The position numbers and the translations under genes were made by a program. A DNA stretch of 64,000 nt from Marinifilum breve. GTDB lineage: Bacteria; Bacteroidota; Bacteroidia; Bacteroidales; Marinifilaceae. Each line of letters starts with the position of its first letter. The stretch's first letter is position 1. Shown one piece after another: positions 10,987 to 19,052 of the stretch. Location: positions 1 to 64,000 of the forward strand of contig NZ_QFLI01000012.1 of NCBI RefSeq assembly GCF_003202155.1. The letters run 5' to 3'. Under the pieces are notes generated by a model. The model was not told where the DNA came from and ran no database searches. It was given only the letters and a program-made list of their open reading frames with translations.

Positions 10987-11442
10987 TTATAACTTTATTT
11001 CTCTATCTACAGTTTGATCCAAAGAAATTAGAGTTTCCGTTTTGGATACTCCATCAATATTCTGAAGCGTATTTATCAACACATCCATAAGATGCTGGTT
11101 ATCTCTACACAACATCTTCACTAGAAATGTATAATTACCTGTAGTAAAATGACATTCCACAATTTCTGGAATCGCTTCAATACTATCAACAACCATTTTA
11201 TATTGATGTGCATGATCTAGAATTATTCCTACAAATGCACAAACTTCGTAGCCTAACGCTCTAGGTTTTACAATAAAACGCGATCCATCAATAATGCCAG
11301 CGTCTTCAAGTTTTTTTACACGTTGATGAATTGCCGCTCCCGAAATCCCACATTCTCTAGCAATTTCAAGAAAAGGTATACGTGCATTTTTGATCAAATA
11401 AGACAATATCTTCTGATCTACTTCATCAATTTGAATCTTCAT
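10987..11442 (-). CDS. Lrp/AsnC family transcriptional regulator
   Basis: A 151-residue protein of the standard Lrp/AsnC length. Residues ~1-60 hold the winged helix-turn-helix (IPFLEIARECGISGAAIHQR, recognition helix around SGAAIHQRVKKLE). Residues ~65-150 hold the RAM/AsnC ligand-binding domain (FTTGNYTFLVKMLCRD). Members sense amino acids and bind DNA as octamers. It is transcribed away from cobQ across a 315-bp gap, so it could regulate itself or cobQ, but nothing in the sequence proves this. It is probably transcribed alone, since terminators bound it. Confidence 0.93.
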   Translation of the reverse strand: MKIQIDEVDQKILSYLIKNARIPFLEIARECGISGAAIHQRVKKLEDAGIIDGSRFIVKPRALGYEVCAFVGIILDHAHQYKMVVDSIEAIPEIVECHFTTGNYTFLVKMLCRDNQHLMDVLINTLQNIDGVSKTETLISLDQTVDREIKL

Positions 11443-11757
11443 GTTCTAACAATTAGGGTCAATCTAAATGGCTTATAATCATCATCCATTAGATGAATTC
11501 TTTACAATTAACTTGCAAGCATCTTACAAATCATTACAATAATAGCAAAATTAATAATAATTTATAACCATATGAAATCTATTAACCTGTGATTACAAAT
11601 TTAGAATGAATAAACTCTACATGATTTTATATCAAGAGTATTTAAATCTAACATTAGATAATTTCAAATAGAATGTTTAAAAACCAATTCAACTCACCAA
11701 TAAAAAGCTATTTTTGCCAAAAACTAAGGAAATAGATTGAGCTTAAGATTTTAAAAC
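11443..11757. other. Divergent lrp-cobQ intergenic region
   Basis: A 315-bp AT-rich gap carrying the promoters of both flanking genes. I looked for a cobalamin riboswitch upstream of cobQ and saw no B12-box-like core. No RNA gene or ORF was recognised. Confidence 0.4.
11709..11716 (+). promoter_or_regulatory. -7 box for the cobQ unit
   Basis: TATTTTTG fully matches TAnnTTTG and lies 41 bases upstream of the cobQ ATG. No convincing -33 element. Confidence 0.5.
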
Positions 11758-13230
11758 ATGAGAAAACTAAAACCTGTAATGTTCGTTGGAACAGGATCTG
11801 ATGTTGGGAAAAGTATTGTAAATACCGGATTCTGTAGAATTTTAAAACAAGATGGATATAATCCAGCTCCATACAAGGCACAAAACATGTCATTAAATTC
11901 TTATGCCACTCCAGAAGGTTTTGAAATCGGAAGAGCTCAGGCTGTTCAAGCAGAGGCATGCAGCATAGATTGTCACTCCGATATGAATCCCATTCTTTTA
12001 AAACCAACAAATGACAAAAGTTCTCAGGTGGTTTTAAACGGAAAGCCAGTTGGCACACAAAGTGCATATGATTATTTCATGGGAAATAACAAATCTGCTT
12101 TATTTGAGGAAGCCAAATCTGCTTTTTATCGATTGGAAAAACGATACAACCCAATTGTTTTAGAAGGTGCTGGAAGTATTTCTGAACTAAATCTTAAATC
12201 CAGAGACATTACCAATATGAGAATGGCTATGGAAACAGATGCAGTTACTTACCTTATTGCTGATATTGACAAAGGTGGTGTTTTTGCCAGTGTTTACGGC
12301 AGCATAGCACTTTTGGATGAAAAGGAACGAAATCAAATCAAAGGAATTCTTATTAACAAGTTTCGTGGAGATATCAAGCTTTTTGAAGAAGGAAAAAAAA
12401 TAATTGAAGACCTTACTGGCAAACCTGTTATTGGAGTTCTTCCCTATTTTAGAGATATTCATATCGAAGAGGAAGATTCTGTAAGTTTAGAAAAGAAATT
12501 TAACAATGCACAAGAAGGAAAAATCAATTGTGCTGTTATTTTGCTCCCTCGAATGGCGAACTTTACTGATTTTTCTGTGCTTGAACATGATCCTAGAGTT
12601 CATTTATATTATACTAATAACATTCAGGAAATTGAAAATGCCGACATTGTTATTATTCCTGGAAGCAAAAACACCATTTCTGACCTACAAGAACTAAAAA
12701 ACAATGGCGTAACCAAGGCCATAATTAATGCACGCAAGAATGGCAAAAAGGTGATTGGCATTTGCGGAGGATACCAAATGATGGGAAATATAATCACTGA
12801 TCCCAAAGGCATCGAAGGTAGTATAAAGCAGATTAGTGGACTTGGATTACTGCCAATAGAAACAGAAATTACAGACGAAAAATTGACTGATCAATGTGAA
12901 TTTGCTTTTAAAAATTATACTGATACCTGTGAGGGCTATGAGATTCACATGGGACAGAGCAAATCATTGGTTCAAGGTAATAGTTTGAACAAATTATCAA
13001 ACGGCAAACAAGAAGGATATATTTTAGATGATAATTGCTGGGGGTCCTATATTCACGGAATCCTGGATAATCCTGTTGTTATTAATGATTTATTATCAGG
13101 ATTTAAGGCGACATCCAATGATGATTTCAATTATAAAAAATTTAAAGAAGAACAGTACGATAAATTAGCCGACGCAATCCGTAAGAGTGTTGACATGAAG
13201 CTATTTTACCAACATTTATCGCAAGAGTAA
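11758..13230 (+). CDS. cobQ: Cobyric acid synthase, glutamine-hydrolysing
   Basis: Amidates the peripheral side chains of adenosylcobyrinic acid a,c-diamide to make cobyric acid. The 490 residues match the family. The N-terminal dethiobiotin-synthetase-like ATPase domain carries GTGSDVGKS at 11-19 and the CobQ signature around KAQNMSLNSY. The C-terminal class I glutamine amidotransferase domain has the nucleophile C336 (GICGGYQMMG) and H433 (SYIHGILDNP). The next gene starts 3 bases after the stop, so they are co-transcribed. With the convergent CbiZ, this points to cobamide salvage through cobyric acid rather than only de novo synthesis. Confidence 0.96.
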   Translation: MRKLKPVMFVGTGSDVGKSIVNTGFCRILKQDGYNPAPYKAQNMSLNSYATPEGFEIGRAQAVQAEACSIDCHSDMNPILLKPTNDKSSQVVLNGKPVGTQSAYDYFMGNNKSALFEEAKSAFYRLEKRYNPIVLEGAGSISELNLKSRDITNMRMAMETDAVTYLIADIDKGGVFASVYGSIALLDEKERNQIKGILINKFRGDIKLFEEGKKIIEDLTGKPVIGVLPYFRDIHIEEEDSVSLEKKFNNAQEGKINCAVILLPRMANFTDFSVLEHDPRVHLYYTNNIQEIENADIVIIPGSKNTISDLQELKNNGVTKAIINARKNGKKVIGICGGYQMMGNIITDPKGIEGSIKQISGLGLLPIETEITDEKLTDQCEFAFKNYTDTCEGYEIHMGQSKSLVQGNSLNKLSNGKQEGYILDDNCWGSYIHGILDNPVVINDLLSGFKATSNDDFNYKKFKEEQYDKLADAIRKSVDMKLFYQHLSQE

Positions 13231-13233
13231 AAT

Positions 13234-13776
13234 ATGGAAGTAAATAACAGATATATAATTACTGGCGGTCCAGGCTCTGGTAAATCAAGTCTTTTAAATG
13301 CGTTGATTGATAAAGACCATAAAGGATTTGAAGAAATATCCCGTATTGTTATTCGCGAACAACACGAATTAAACGGTGATAAACTTCCATGGAAAAATCT
13401 GGCCGCTTTTGCTGAAATCTGTTTTGAAAGAATGAGTAAACAACTTAAAGATTGCAACTCAACAAATTATTGTTTTTACGACAGAGGTATTCCTGATATC
13501 ATTGCATATGTGCGACGCGGAGGTCTGAAAGTTCCAGAAAAATACTATGAAAAAAGCAATCAGTACAACCCAATTGTATTTATTGCTCCTCCTTGGCAAG
13601 AGATATTTATAAACGATGCCGAACGCCCTGAATCATTTGATGATTCAATGGAAATCTATCAGTTTCTAAAAGAAACTTACAATGAACTTGGTTTTCAAAC
13701 TATTGAACTCCCAAAAGTTTCCATTAAAGAAAGAGTACAATTTATTGAAGATTACTTATCAGCTTGTAAAGACTGA
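13234..13776 (+). CDS. P-loop AAA-type ATPase/kinase-like protein next to cobQ
   Basis: A 180-residue soluble protein with a Walker A motif GGPGSGKS at 11-18 and a likely Walker B/DRG motif (CFYDRGIPDI). It resembles the AAA_28 (NadR kinase-like) family. The function is not established. It is translated 3 bases after cobQ, and its 3' end overlaps the 3' end of the oppositely oriented cbiZ by 25 bases. That context suggests a nucleotide-dependent step in cobamide handling, perhaps a kinase acting on a cobamide precursor, but this is inference. No membrane segment or signal peptide is seen. Confidence 0.75.
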   Translation: MEVNNRYIITGGPGSGKSSLLNALIDKDHKGFEEISRIVIREQHELNGDKLPWKNLAAFAEICFERMSKQLKDCNSTNYCFYDRGIPDIIAYVRRGGLKVPEKYYEKSNQYNPIVFIAPPWQEIFINDAERPESFDDSMEIYQFLKETYNELGFQTIELPKVSIKERVQFIEDYLSACKD

Positions 13777-14420
13777 GTTATACCTTGAATTACAGCCTTG
13801 GCCAATAATTCTCCAAACAAAACATGTTTGCCACAATAAATTACTTCAGGACCATCTCCACAAGCAATTGCTGCAGAATCAGTTCCTGTTCCTGTTGCTA
13901 TATTATCAGAAACACGGCTTTTAACGTTCAAATCTTGCATGCAGGCAGCCTTGGCTTCTGCAACCATCATTAAGCATTCTACCATAGCTGCATCCGATAA
14001 ACTAGCATTTGTTACTATTAGTATATTAATGGTACCTACTTTCTCACACTCCTCATTCATGAACTTGTAATCAGCCGGATCACCAGCTCTTCTTGCATTT
14101 GAAACACCCGCAGTTACTAATGCATCAATCCAAACCCCCTGTTCTTCAATATGAACTTTGCGAAAAGTTTTCATTATAGCAGCAGTCATCATACCAACAC
14201 AAACTCCAGTCCACGAATTTGTTTCAACCATTCTGGCAAGGCTTACTTGTGGCTTTTCAAATTCAGTTCTCTCACCATTAAAATTTGCATCCACCTTTGT
14301 ATTCAGAAAATGCTTTGCATTCTGAAATCCTCCATTTAAAATTGCAGAACTAAGTATTTTAGTCGGCGTATCAAATTCTACATGAAGAAATTGATGGTTA
14401 TGCTCTATATTGTATTTCAT
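13752..14420 (-). CDS. cbiZ: Adenosylcobinamide amidohydrolase
   Basis: Cleaves the aminopropanol side chain of adenosylcobinamide to give adenosylcobyric acid, which lets cells salvage and remodel foreign cobamides. The 222 residues match the CbiZ family, with the hallmark segments VTAGVSNARRAGD, GTINILIVTNASL, EAKAACMQDL and ATGTGTDS. It starts 2 bases after the upstream dihydrouridine synthase gene, so both are probably one leftward transcript. It converges on the cobQ operon, whose enzyme makes the same product, cobyric acid. The 25-base tail overlap with the ATPase gene is real coding on both strands. Confidence 0.92.
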   Translation of the reverse strand: MKYNIEHNHQFLHVEFDTPTKILSSAILNGGFQNAKHFLNTKVDANFNGERTEFEKPQVSLARMVETNSWTGVCVGMMTAAIMKTFRKVHIEEQGVWIDALVTAGVSNARRAGDPADYKFMNEECEKVGTINILIVTNASLSDAAMVECLMMVAEAKAACMQDLNVKSRVSDNIATGTGTDSAAIACGDGPEVIYCGKHVLFGELLAKAVIQGITQSLQADK

Positions 14421-14422
14421 CC

Positions 14423-15370
14423 TTAATCTAATTTCAGTCGTTGCGAAAAAGCAAATTCAACCGCTTGCTCATACTTCTTTATTCCTGCCGATTTCTTAAT
14501 TGCTTTAAATACTTTTTTGTCATTATCGAAATGCGACGAAAAATACTCCCAAAATGGCTTCATTTTTTGCATGATTTGAGAATCTCCTTGTAAATATGAA
14601 GCATACAATTTAAAAATATCATTATGCATGTTTTTAAGTTGATCTCTTCTCTCATCAGAATCAGGCAAAGAAATTCCTTTTATCCTATGTGGCAACCAAT
14701 AATCCTTCAACAAACCGCGCCCTATCATTACATGTTGTATGGTTGGAAATAAACCTTTGATCTTATCAAAGTCCTCTTTACAACAAATATCTCCATTGTA
14801 TCCAAGGTAAGATTCATACTTCTCATACAAATCATTGAACCGATTTAAGTTTACCTTGCCTTTATACAGTTGCTTTCCAACTCTTGGATGAAGCATTACT
14901 TCTGATATATTATAATCTTTTAGAATCGGAAGTATTAAATCAATTTCAGAATCATCAACTAAACCCAATCGCAACTTTACCGATAAGTCTAATTTGTTAT
15001 GAAATGCCGTCTTCAGAATATCTTCTATCTTATCAGGATTTGGCAACAATCCCGATCCTTTTCCTTTTTTTGTTACCATTGGATATGGACAACCCATATT
15101 CCAATTCATTTTTGAATAACCTAATTCTGAAAAGTAAGTTTCAAAGAAACTTAATTCTTCAGAGTTCCCACATAAAAACTGTGGAATCAAATCTTTACAT
15201 CTAGCTTCGAAAGGCTCAACCTCTCTTTTATGGGCAGTTTTTACGATACCATCATTCTGTAAAACAAGAAAAGGAGTATAGAACTCATCTATACCCCCAA
15301 TATTCTTTTGATAGGCTTGTCTAAAAACCCAGTCTGTATATCCTTGTAAAGGAGCAAGTGAAATTTTCAT
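14423..15370 (-). CDS. tRNA-dihydrouridine synthase family protein
   Basis: FMN-dependent reduction of uridine to dihydrouridine in tRNA D-loops. The 315-residue TIM-barrel enzyme begins with the FMN-site motif SLAPLQGYTD. It has the catalytic cysteine C94 in NMGCPYPMV followed by the family's K/G-rich loop and GLL, then SVKLRLG, MLHPR and MIGRGLL. The specific Dus subclass cannot be fixed by eye. The last codons run to within 2 bases of cbiZ. The upstream TetR-like gene ends 9 bases before its start, so a three-gene leftward operon is possible. Confidence 0.9.
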   Translation of the reverse strand: MKISLAPLQGYTDWVFRQAYQKNIGGIDEFYTPFLVLQNDGIVKTAHKREVEPFEARCKDLIPQFLCGNSEELSFFETYFSELGYSKMNWNMGCPYPMVTKKGKGSGLLPNPDKIEDILKTAFHNKLDLSVKLRLGLVDDSEIDLILPILKDYNISEVMLHPRVGKQLYKGKVNLNRFNDLYEKYESYLGYNGDICCKEDFDKIKGLFPTIQHVMIGRGLLKDYWLPHRIKGISLPDSDERRDQLKNMHNDIFKLYASYLQGDSQIMQKMKPFWEYFSSHFDNDKKVFKAIKKSAGIKKYEQAVEFAFSQRLKLD

Positions 15371-15379
15371 AAAATCTCT

Positions 15380-16006
15380 TTATCGTCCAAAACTTAAGAC
15401 ACCCAACAACTGCTTGCGTTGACGATAATAACTCAATCCCTCATCAGTAGCAATACTTTTTACGAACTCATCGATCATTGTATCGTAAATTGTTCCAAAT
15501 TTAAATCTCTCAGGAGGATACAATTCCGGATTATGCATATCTTCTAAACGAGAAAGATACATACGCCCAACCATCTCACCACTCAAATCGTTTCTATACA
15601 TTCCCTGTGCAATTCCCTTCTGAATGTTGATCTGAATTTTATCAAAAATAAATTCCATTCTATCTTCCATATGCTTTGCATAAATATCTGGAAAATATTG
15701 CTCAAGTTCCATTGTTATTGAAGGCGTAACATGTTCAAACTTATCATTAATCTCTTGACTAACGATAAATAAAATATCAATAGCATTTTGACCTTCGAAG
15801 TTGTACTCAAGAAAAATTGCTTCAAAACTCTTTCTCTCATACTCCAAAATTTTCTCTACCAATTCTTCTTTAGAATCAACAAATTTTGAGATATCTTCTT
15901 GTGTTACACCAAAATCTTTAATTTTTTCAAACGAAAAGTCCTTCAAACCATTCTTCAACAGAAAAGTTCTTACTTTTTCTATAACTTGTACAAACTCCTT
16001 ATCCAT
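15380..16006 (-). CDS. TetR/AcrR-like regulator
   Basis: About 208 residues with the TetR layout. The N-terminal ~50 residues look like a degenerate helix-turn-helix (FSFEKIKDFGVTQEDISKFVDSKEELVEKIL, matching the family's phase-and-segment spacing). The remainder is an all-helical ligand/dimerisation domain. I chose the ATG at 16006; a GTG two codons upstream (16012) would also work. It may be the first gene of a unit with dus and cbiZ. The weak HTH makes DNA binding likely but not certain. Confidence 0.75.
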   Translation of the reverse strand: MDKEFVQVIEKVRTFLLKNGLKDFSFEKIKDFGVTQEDISKFVDSKEELVEKILEYERKSFEAIFLEYNFEGQNAIDILFIVSQEINDKFEHVTPSITMELEQYFPDIYAKHMEDRMEFIFDKIQINIQKGIAQGMYRNDLSGEMVGRMYLSRLEDMHNPELYPPERFKFGTIYDTMIDEFVKSIATDEGLSYYRQRKQLLGVLSFGR

Positions 16007-16242
16007 ATACACTTATCCCTATAAATTCCTCAAAATTGCACTAACGCAATTCCTCAATTCAATATAGCCATAAAATTAAGAAAATTCGCATGGTATATCT
16101 AATACAACTCGTAAATGATTTAGTTTTTCGAAGAATATTTCAACAGAACTGTAATAACTAACAACAGTAATGACTATCATTCTGTAACACTATAAATAAG
16201 TTCCACGTGTTATTCATCAATTAACAGCTCTTCATTGACAAA

Positions 16243-16409
16243 ATGAGTTTATTCGTAAAAATCGGACTTACAATAGGGTGGGAATTAAAAACAAATAGTA
16301 TCTTTATTGCAGAATGGATACTTTTAATACATAGGGTGATTGAAAGTTCTTTTTCATAAGTAAATTTAAGTAGTAGTTTTTGGGCGGCTAGTCACCGCCC
16401 ATTTTTTTT
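16243..16409 (+). ncRNA. Candidate small RNA or small-protein transcript
   Basis: A strong plus-strand terminator at 16381-16409 has no annotated gene in front of it, because the nearest upstream gene is on the other strand. Just before it is a 38-codon reading frame (16243-16359, starting MSLFVKIGLTIG, with one hydrophobic stretch FIAEWILLI). No TAnnTTTG box or Shine-Dalgarno was found, although TTGACA occurs at 16235-16240. It could be an sRNA or a small membrane peptide; neither is proven. Confidence 0.35.
16381..16409 (+). terminator. Orphan rho-independent terminator
   Basis: The TGGGCGG/CCGCCCA stem (16381-16387 with 16395-16401) is followed by eight T. It is the most GC-rich hairpin in the neighbourhood, and no plus-strand gene precedes it. 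Confidence 0.85.
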
Positions 16410-16519
16410 GCCCTAAGGTCTTAATTCACCTTCCAATACCTTTTATTTTTACTATATCCCCTGTCATTTGAACAAAGCGAAAATGGAATAAATACTACAC
16501 ACTTACATTCAAAAAAATT

Positions 16520-16549
16520 AAAAAAGCTGCAATTAATATGCTTGCAGCT
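16520..16549 (-). terminator. Terminator of the TlpA-like gene
   Basis: An 8-bp stem (16525-16532 with 16542-16549) with a T-run on the minus strand, 7 bases beyond the stop codon. Confidence 0.8.
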
Positions 16550-16555
16550 CCTTAT

Positions 16556-17083
16556 TTATTTTTTTTCTAATTCCTTTTCAATTACTTTTTTCATTGCATT
16601 AAACTCCTCAGGATTAAATAGCCTTGTCAGAAAAATAATTCTTCCATCCCTATCAATAATTACATTTCGAGTCACTCCACTTTTTAGGTGTGCATATTTT
16701 GCAAAAATATTAGCTCCATCATCTAATCCAATTGGATATGTAATTCCTGTTGCTTTGATTAATTTATTAGCCTTTTCAAGCGGTTCATCTCTATCAATAC
16801 CAAATAAGGCAAAATCCTTTTTCTTATGCACCTTCCAAATATCATTTTCAATATGTGGCATCTCTTTTCGACAAACTCCACACCAACTAGCTGTAAATTG
16901 TAACATTACCACTTTGCCTCTATAATCTGATAACTTAATTGTAGATCCATCCGTTAATTTCATTTCAAAATCAGGAGCCAAATCTCCCACTTGTACAATA
17001 TATCCACGATTATCTCTTTCTTGAGAAAAAGATGTAAAAACAAATACCCCTAACAAAAAAGTAAGCAAAATAAATCTCTTCAT
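16556..17083 (-). CDS. TlpA-family thioredoxin-like thiol-disulfide protein
   Basis: The start is the ATG at 17083, because MKRFILLTFLLGVFVFTSFSQ is a clear signal peptide. A longer frame to 17119 would hide it behind polar residues. The mature part is an AhpC/TSA-thioredoxin fold with GDLAPDF near the N-terminus and the redox motif CGVC (ASWCGVCRKEMP). It then has DRDEPLEKA and a cis-Pro-like region VTRN. It is probably exported and acts in periplasmic or outer-envelope thiol chemistry. It is a single-gene unit bounded by a terminator. Confidence 0.9.
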   Translation of the reverse strand: MKRFILLTFLLGVFVFTSFSQERDNRGYIVQVGDLAPDFEMKLTDGSTIKLSDYRGKVVMLQFTASWCGVCRKEMPHIENDIWKVHKKKDFALFGIDRDEPLEKANKLIKATGITYPIGLDDGANIFAKYAHLKSGVTRNVIIDRDGRIIFLTRLFNPEEFNAMKKVIEKELEKK

Positions 17084-17170
17084 TCTATTCAAATCTAATA
17101 TATTAGTAATAGGCAGCAAACCTATTTAATTTCAACACAATTTCAAATTTTTTAACGAAATTGAACAATG

Positions 17171-17191
17171 TTTGGCATAGTTCATGCCAAA
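17171..17191 (+). promoter_or_regulatory. Dyad TTTGGCAT-N5-ATGCCAAA, sigma-54-like -24/-12 element
   Basis: A perfect 8-bp inverted repeat. It also fits the sigma-54 pattern: TTGGCA at 17172-17177, with GG (17174-17175) and GC (17186-17187) exactly 10 bases apart. The ATG of the next gene is 27 bases downstream. It could equally be an operator for an ordinary repressor. Confidence 0.45.
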
Positions 17192-17217
17192 ATGCATATG
17201 AACTAAAAAGTAAAAAC

Positions 17218-17724
17218 ATGAAAAATATCAAATTAATTGTTGTTATAATTTTCCTATTAGGATCGGCAAACAGTTTTGCTCAGCTAAGCGGAAAAGCTAA
17301 AAGACAACAAAAAAAGGAATTTAAAAAGCAAGAAATTGAACAATTGATAAGCAATCAAAAATTCACATTCATTCCGCGTTCGCTGACAACAAGTTCAGGT
17401 TACACCAAAGATTTAAACTTTTCATATGAACTAAAATTAAATCAGGATTCTTCAGAAGCTTATTTACCTTTTTGGGGAAAAGCACACCTAGCAAAAATTA
17501 ATGATGAAGGAGGTATTCTTTTTGAAACAACAGCGGATGATTTAGAAATTAAAAATCTAAACAAAAAAGGCTATGAGATAAGATTTAAAGCCAAAGGAAA
17601 AGAAGATACCTATCAAATAAAATTGGAAGTTTCGAAACAAGGCTATTCAAGTTTATTCATTACTTCCAATAATAAAAGTCACATATCCTACTATGGTCAC
17701 ATAGAAGCAATTGATGAAAAATAA
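17218..17724 (+). CDS. DUF4251 domain secreted protein
   Basis: The start is the ATG at 17218, giving MKNIKLIVVIIFLLGSANSF as signal peptide with cleavage near FAQ. The frame extends upstream to a TTG at 17161, but the dyad lies inside that extension. The mature ~145 residues match the Bacteroidota DUF4251 pattern: a charged helix, then FTFIPRSLT, YLPFWGKAHL, GGILFET and a C-terminal ISYYGHIEAI. The function is unknown, and an envelope location is likely. Its stop abuts the end of the convergent membrane protein with no spacer. Confidence 0.85.
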   Translation: MKNIKLIVVIIFLLGSANSFAQLSGKAKRQQKKEFKKQEIEQLISNQKFTFIPRSLTTSSGYTKDLNFSYELKLNQDSSEAYLPFWGKAHLAKINDEGGILFETTADDLEIKNLNKKGYEIRFKAKGKEDTYQIKLEVSKQGYSSLFITSNNKSHISYYGHIEAIDEK

Positions 17725-18237
17725 CTATTGCTTTTTTGAAAACACACCTAATAATTTCTTTTTCACCTCATTCTTTTGAGAAGTTAAATACATATTTACA
17801 GCTTTACGCATCAGCTTATCTTTTACAAGAAATTTTCTTAAGAGATAAGCTGATCCTGCATATGGCAATGCGGCGATTAAAACATCTACAAGCTTTACTT
17901 TATCGCGTAAAGCATAAGCTATGTAAATCAGCTTTGCCAAAATATTACCCACTAAAAAAAGAATTGGCGGTGTCAATACTTTATAATCCACAACACCATG
18001 AAAAATTGCATATACAATGATTCCTGGAAATAATACCGAATCAATTATACCTGCAATAAGTGCCCAACCAGCAAGAACCGAACTTACATATAGAATGCCT
18101 GAGAATCCATTCTTGGTAATGGTTTTAACCAGATAATCCTTTTCTGCATTTTCAAACTCCTGCGACCTACTTACATAGATACAGAAAGTACTTTTGGCAC
18201 ATGAACATTTCTCATCGTAGCTTAACGAATTATTCAT
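17725..18237 (-). CDS. Small integral membrane protein of unknown function
   Basis: 170 residues, not recognised. The N-terminus is cysteine-rich (CSCAKSTFC). Three to four membrane segments follow (GILYVSSVLAGWALIAGIID; FPGIIVYAIFHGVV; PPILFLVGNILAKLIYIAYAL; VDVLIAALPYAGSAYLL) and then a basic C-terminal tail. It lies 11 bases downstream of the DoxX-like gene, so the two are probably co-transcribed. Confidence 0.75.
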   Translation of the reverse strand: MNNSLSYDEKCSCAKSTFCIYVSRSQEFENAEKDYLVKTITKNGFSGILYVSSVLAGWALIAGIIDSVLFPGIIVYAIFHGVVDYKVLTPPILFLVGNILAKLIYIAYALRDKVKLVDVLIAALPYAGSAYLLRKFLVKDKLMRKAVNMYLTSQKNEVKKKLLGVFSKKQ

Positions 18238-18248
18238 TTTATCTCTTA

Positions 18249-18665
18249 TTATTTTTTAAGAATTTCTCTATACAATTGAGGTAAATTCGCTCTATAAATA
18301 AGAATCACACTAAGTACCAAAGCAATTATAGCCATTGCAAACAACTGTCCATTATCCGAAACCCCATCAACAACTACCTCAATTCCCAAAGGTGTAAATA
18401 AATGAAATCCTATAGCTCCCACCATTAAACCAGCAGTAATTAAGGATGCAAATTTCCAATAATTAGGTAAAAAGAATAGAATACCGGTAATCAGCTCAAT
18501 TGCTCCGATTCCGTACCTTCCCCATGGCTCCATTCCAATGGTTGAAAAAATATGTATCGCTTGTGGATGACCAGAAAATTTAAAATGTAAAGTCTGAATT
18601 AAAATTATTGCTGTTACAATTCTTAACAACATTTCAATGGTTCTATATTTCCTTTTCTCTTTCAT
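18249..18665 (-). CDS. DoxX-like membrane protein
   Basis: 138 residues with four predicted membrane helices (ATAIILIQTL, YGIGAIELITGILFFLP, FASLITAGLMVGAIGFHLF, LFAMAIIALVLSVILIY). The family signature is present in the first half: LHFKFSGHPQAIHIF, then GRYGIGAIELITG. DoxX-like proteins are often linked to redox or thiol stress, but no specific role can be read here. It is the first gene of a two-gene leftward unit. Confidence 0.82.
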   Translation of the reverse strand: MKEKRKYRTIEMLLRIVTAIILIQTLHFKFSGHPQAIHIFSTIGMEPWGRYGIGAIELITGILFFLPNYWKFASLITAGLMVGAIGFHLFTPLGIEVVVDGVSDNGQLFAMAIIALVLSVILIYRANLPQLYREILKK

Positions 18666-18817
18666 GATATGCGACTTAAATTCAACTTAAAACTACAAAA
18701 ATGAATGAATTCTTTGAAATTCATCTTGATTACAATTGCAAGTTAGAATAATCATTACTACTAAATTGTGATACAGATTACAAAATCTACGATTTCATAA
18801 AACCTTCTGAATGTCCC

Positions 18818-18990
18818 GAGAAGACTACTTACTTTTGCTAAGGACAGCGTACTAATCAGAAGGGATGCTTACTTTTTAGAAGAGAAGCATCACAAGACGA
18901 AGAAATAACTTCTTTAGCCGCAGGAAGGCTTACTAATTGCAAGGATTACATTCCAGCTCGAAGGAAAGCATTCTCACATCAAAGCGGTAG
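18818..18990. repeat. Degenerate tandem array, ~21-nt period
   Basis: Eight or nine imperfect units of 21 bases (two are 18) with a common core like GAAGGAAAGCTTACT. Examples start near 18820, 18841, 18859, 18880, 18901, 18922, 18940 and 18961. All unit lengths are multiples of three, but stop codons interrupt the frame I followed. It fills most of the gap between the DoxX-like and M28 genes. A similar but cleaner array is at 55241-55386. Confidence 0.6.
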
Positions 18991-19021
18991 TTTAATTTCA
19001 AGATAAAGAATAAAATCTAAG

Positions 19022-19029
19022 TATATTTG
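19022..19029 (+). promoter_or_regulatory. -7 box for the M28 peptidase
   Basis: TATATTTG, a full TAnnTTTG match, lies 23 bases before the ATG. Confidence 0.6.
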
Positions 19030-19052
19030 ATCTTTGAAACTAAACCTAAAAG

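Larger units (their letters stand above)
16007..16519. other. Gene-poor interval with candidate small transcript
   Basis: A gap of about 500 bases. It holds a small ORF/sRNA candidate ending in a strong terminator (16381-16409, listed separately). The rest is AT-rich with nothing recognised. Confidence 0.4.

Noticed and set aside
11443-11757. Possible cobalamin riboswitch upstream of cobQ
   Set aside because: No B12-box-like core or suitable hairpins were found.
11708-12067. 119-codon minus-strand frame opposite cobQ
   Set aside because: Antisense to the conserved CobQ N-terminus, with no homology-like features.
18818-18990. CRISPR array
   Set aside because: Short degenerate direct repeats without spacers.
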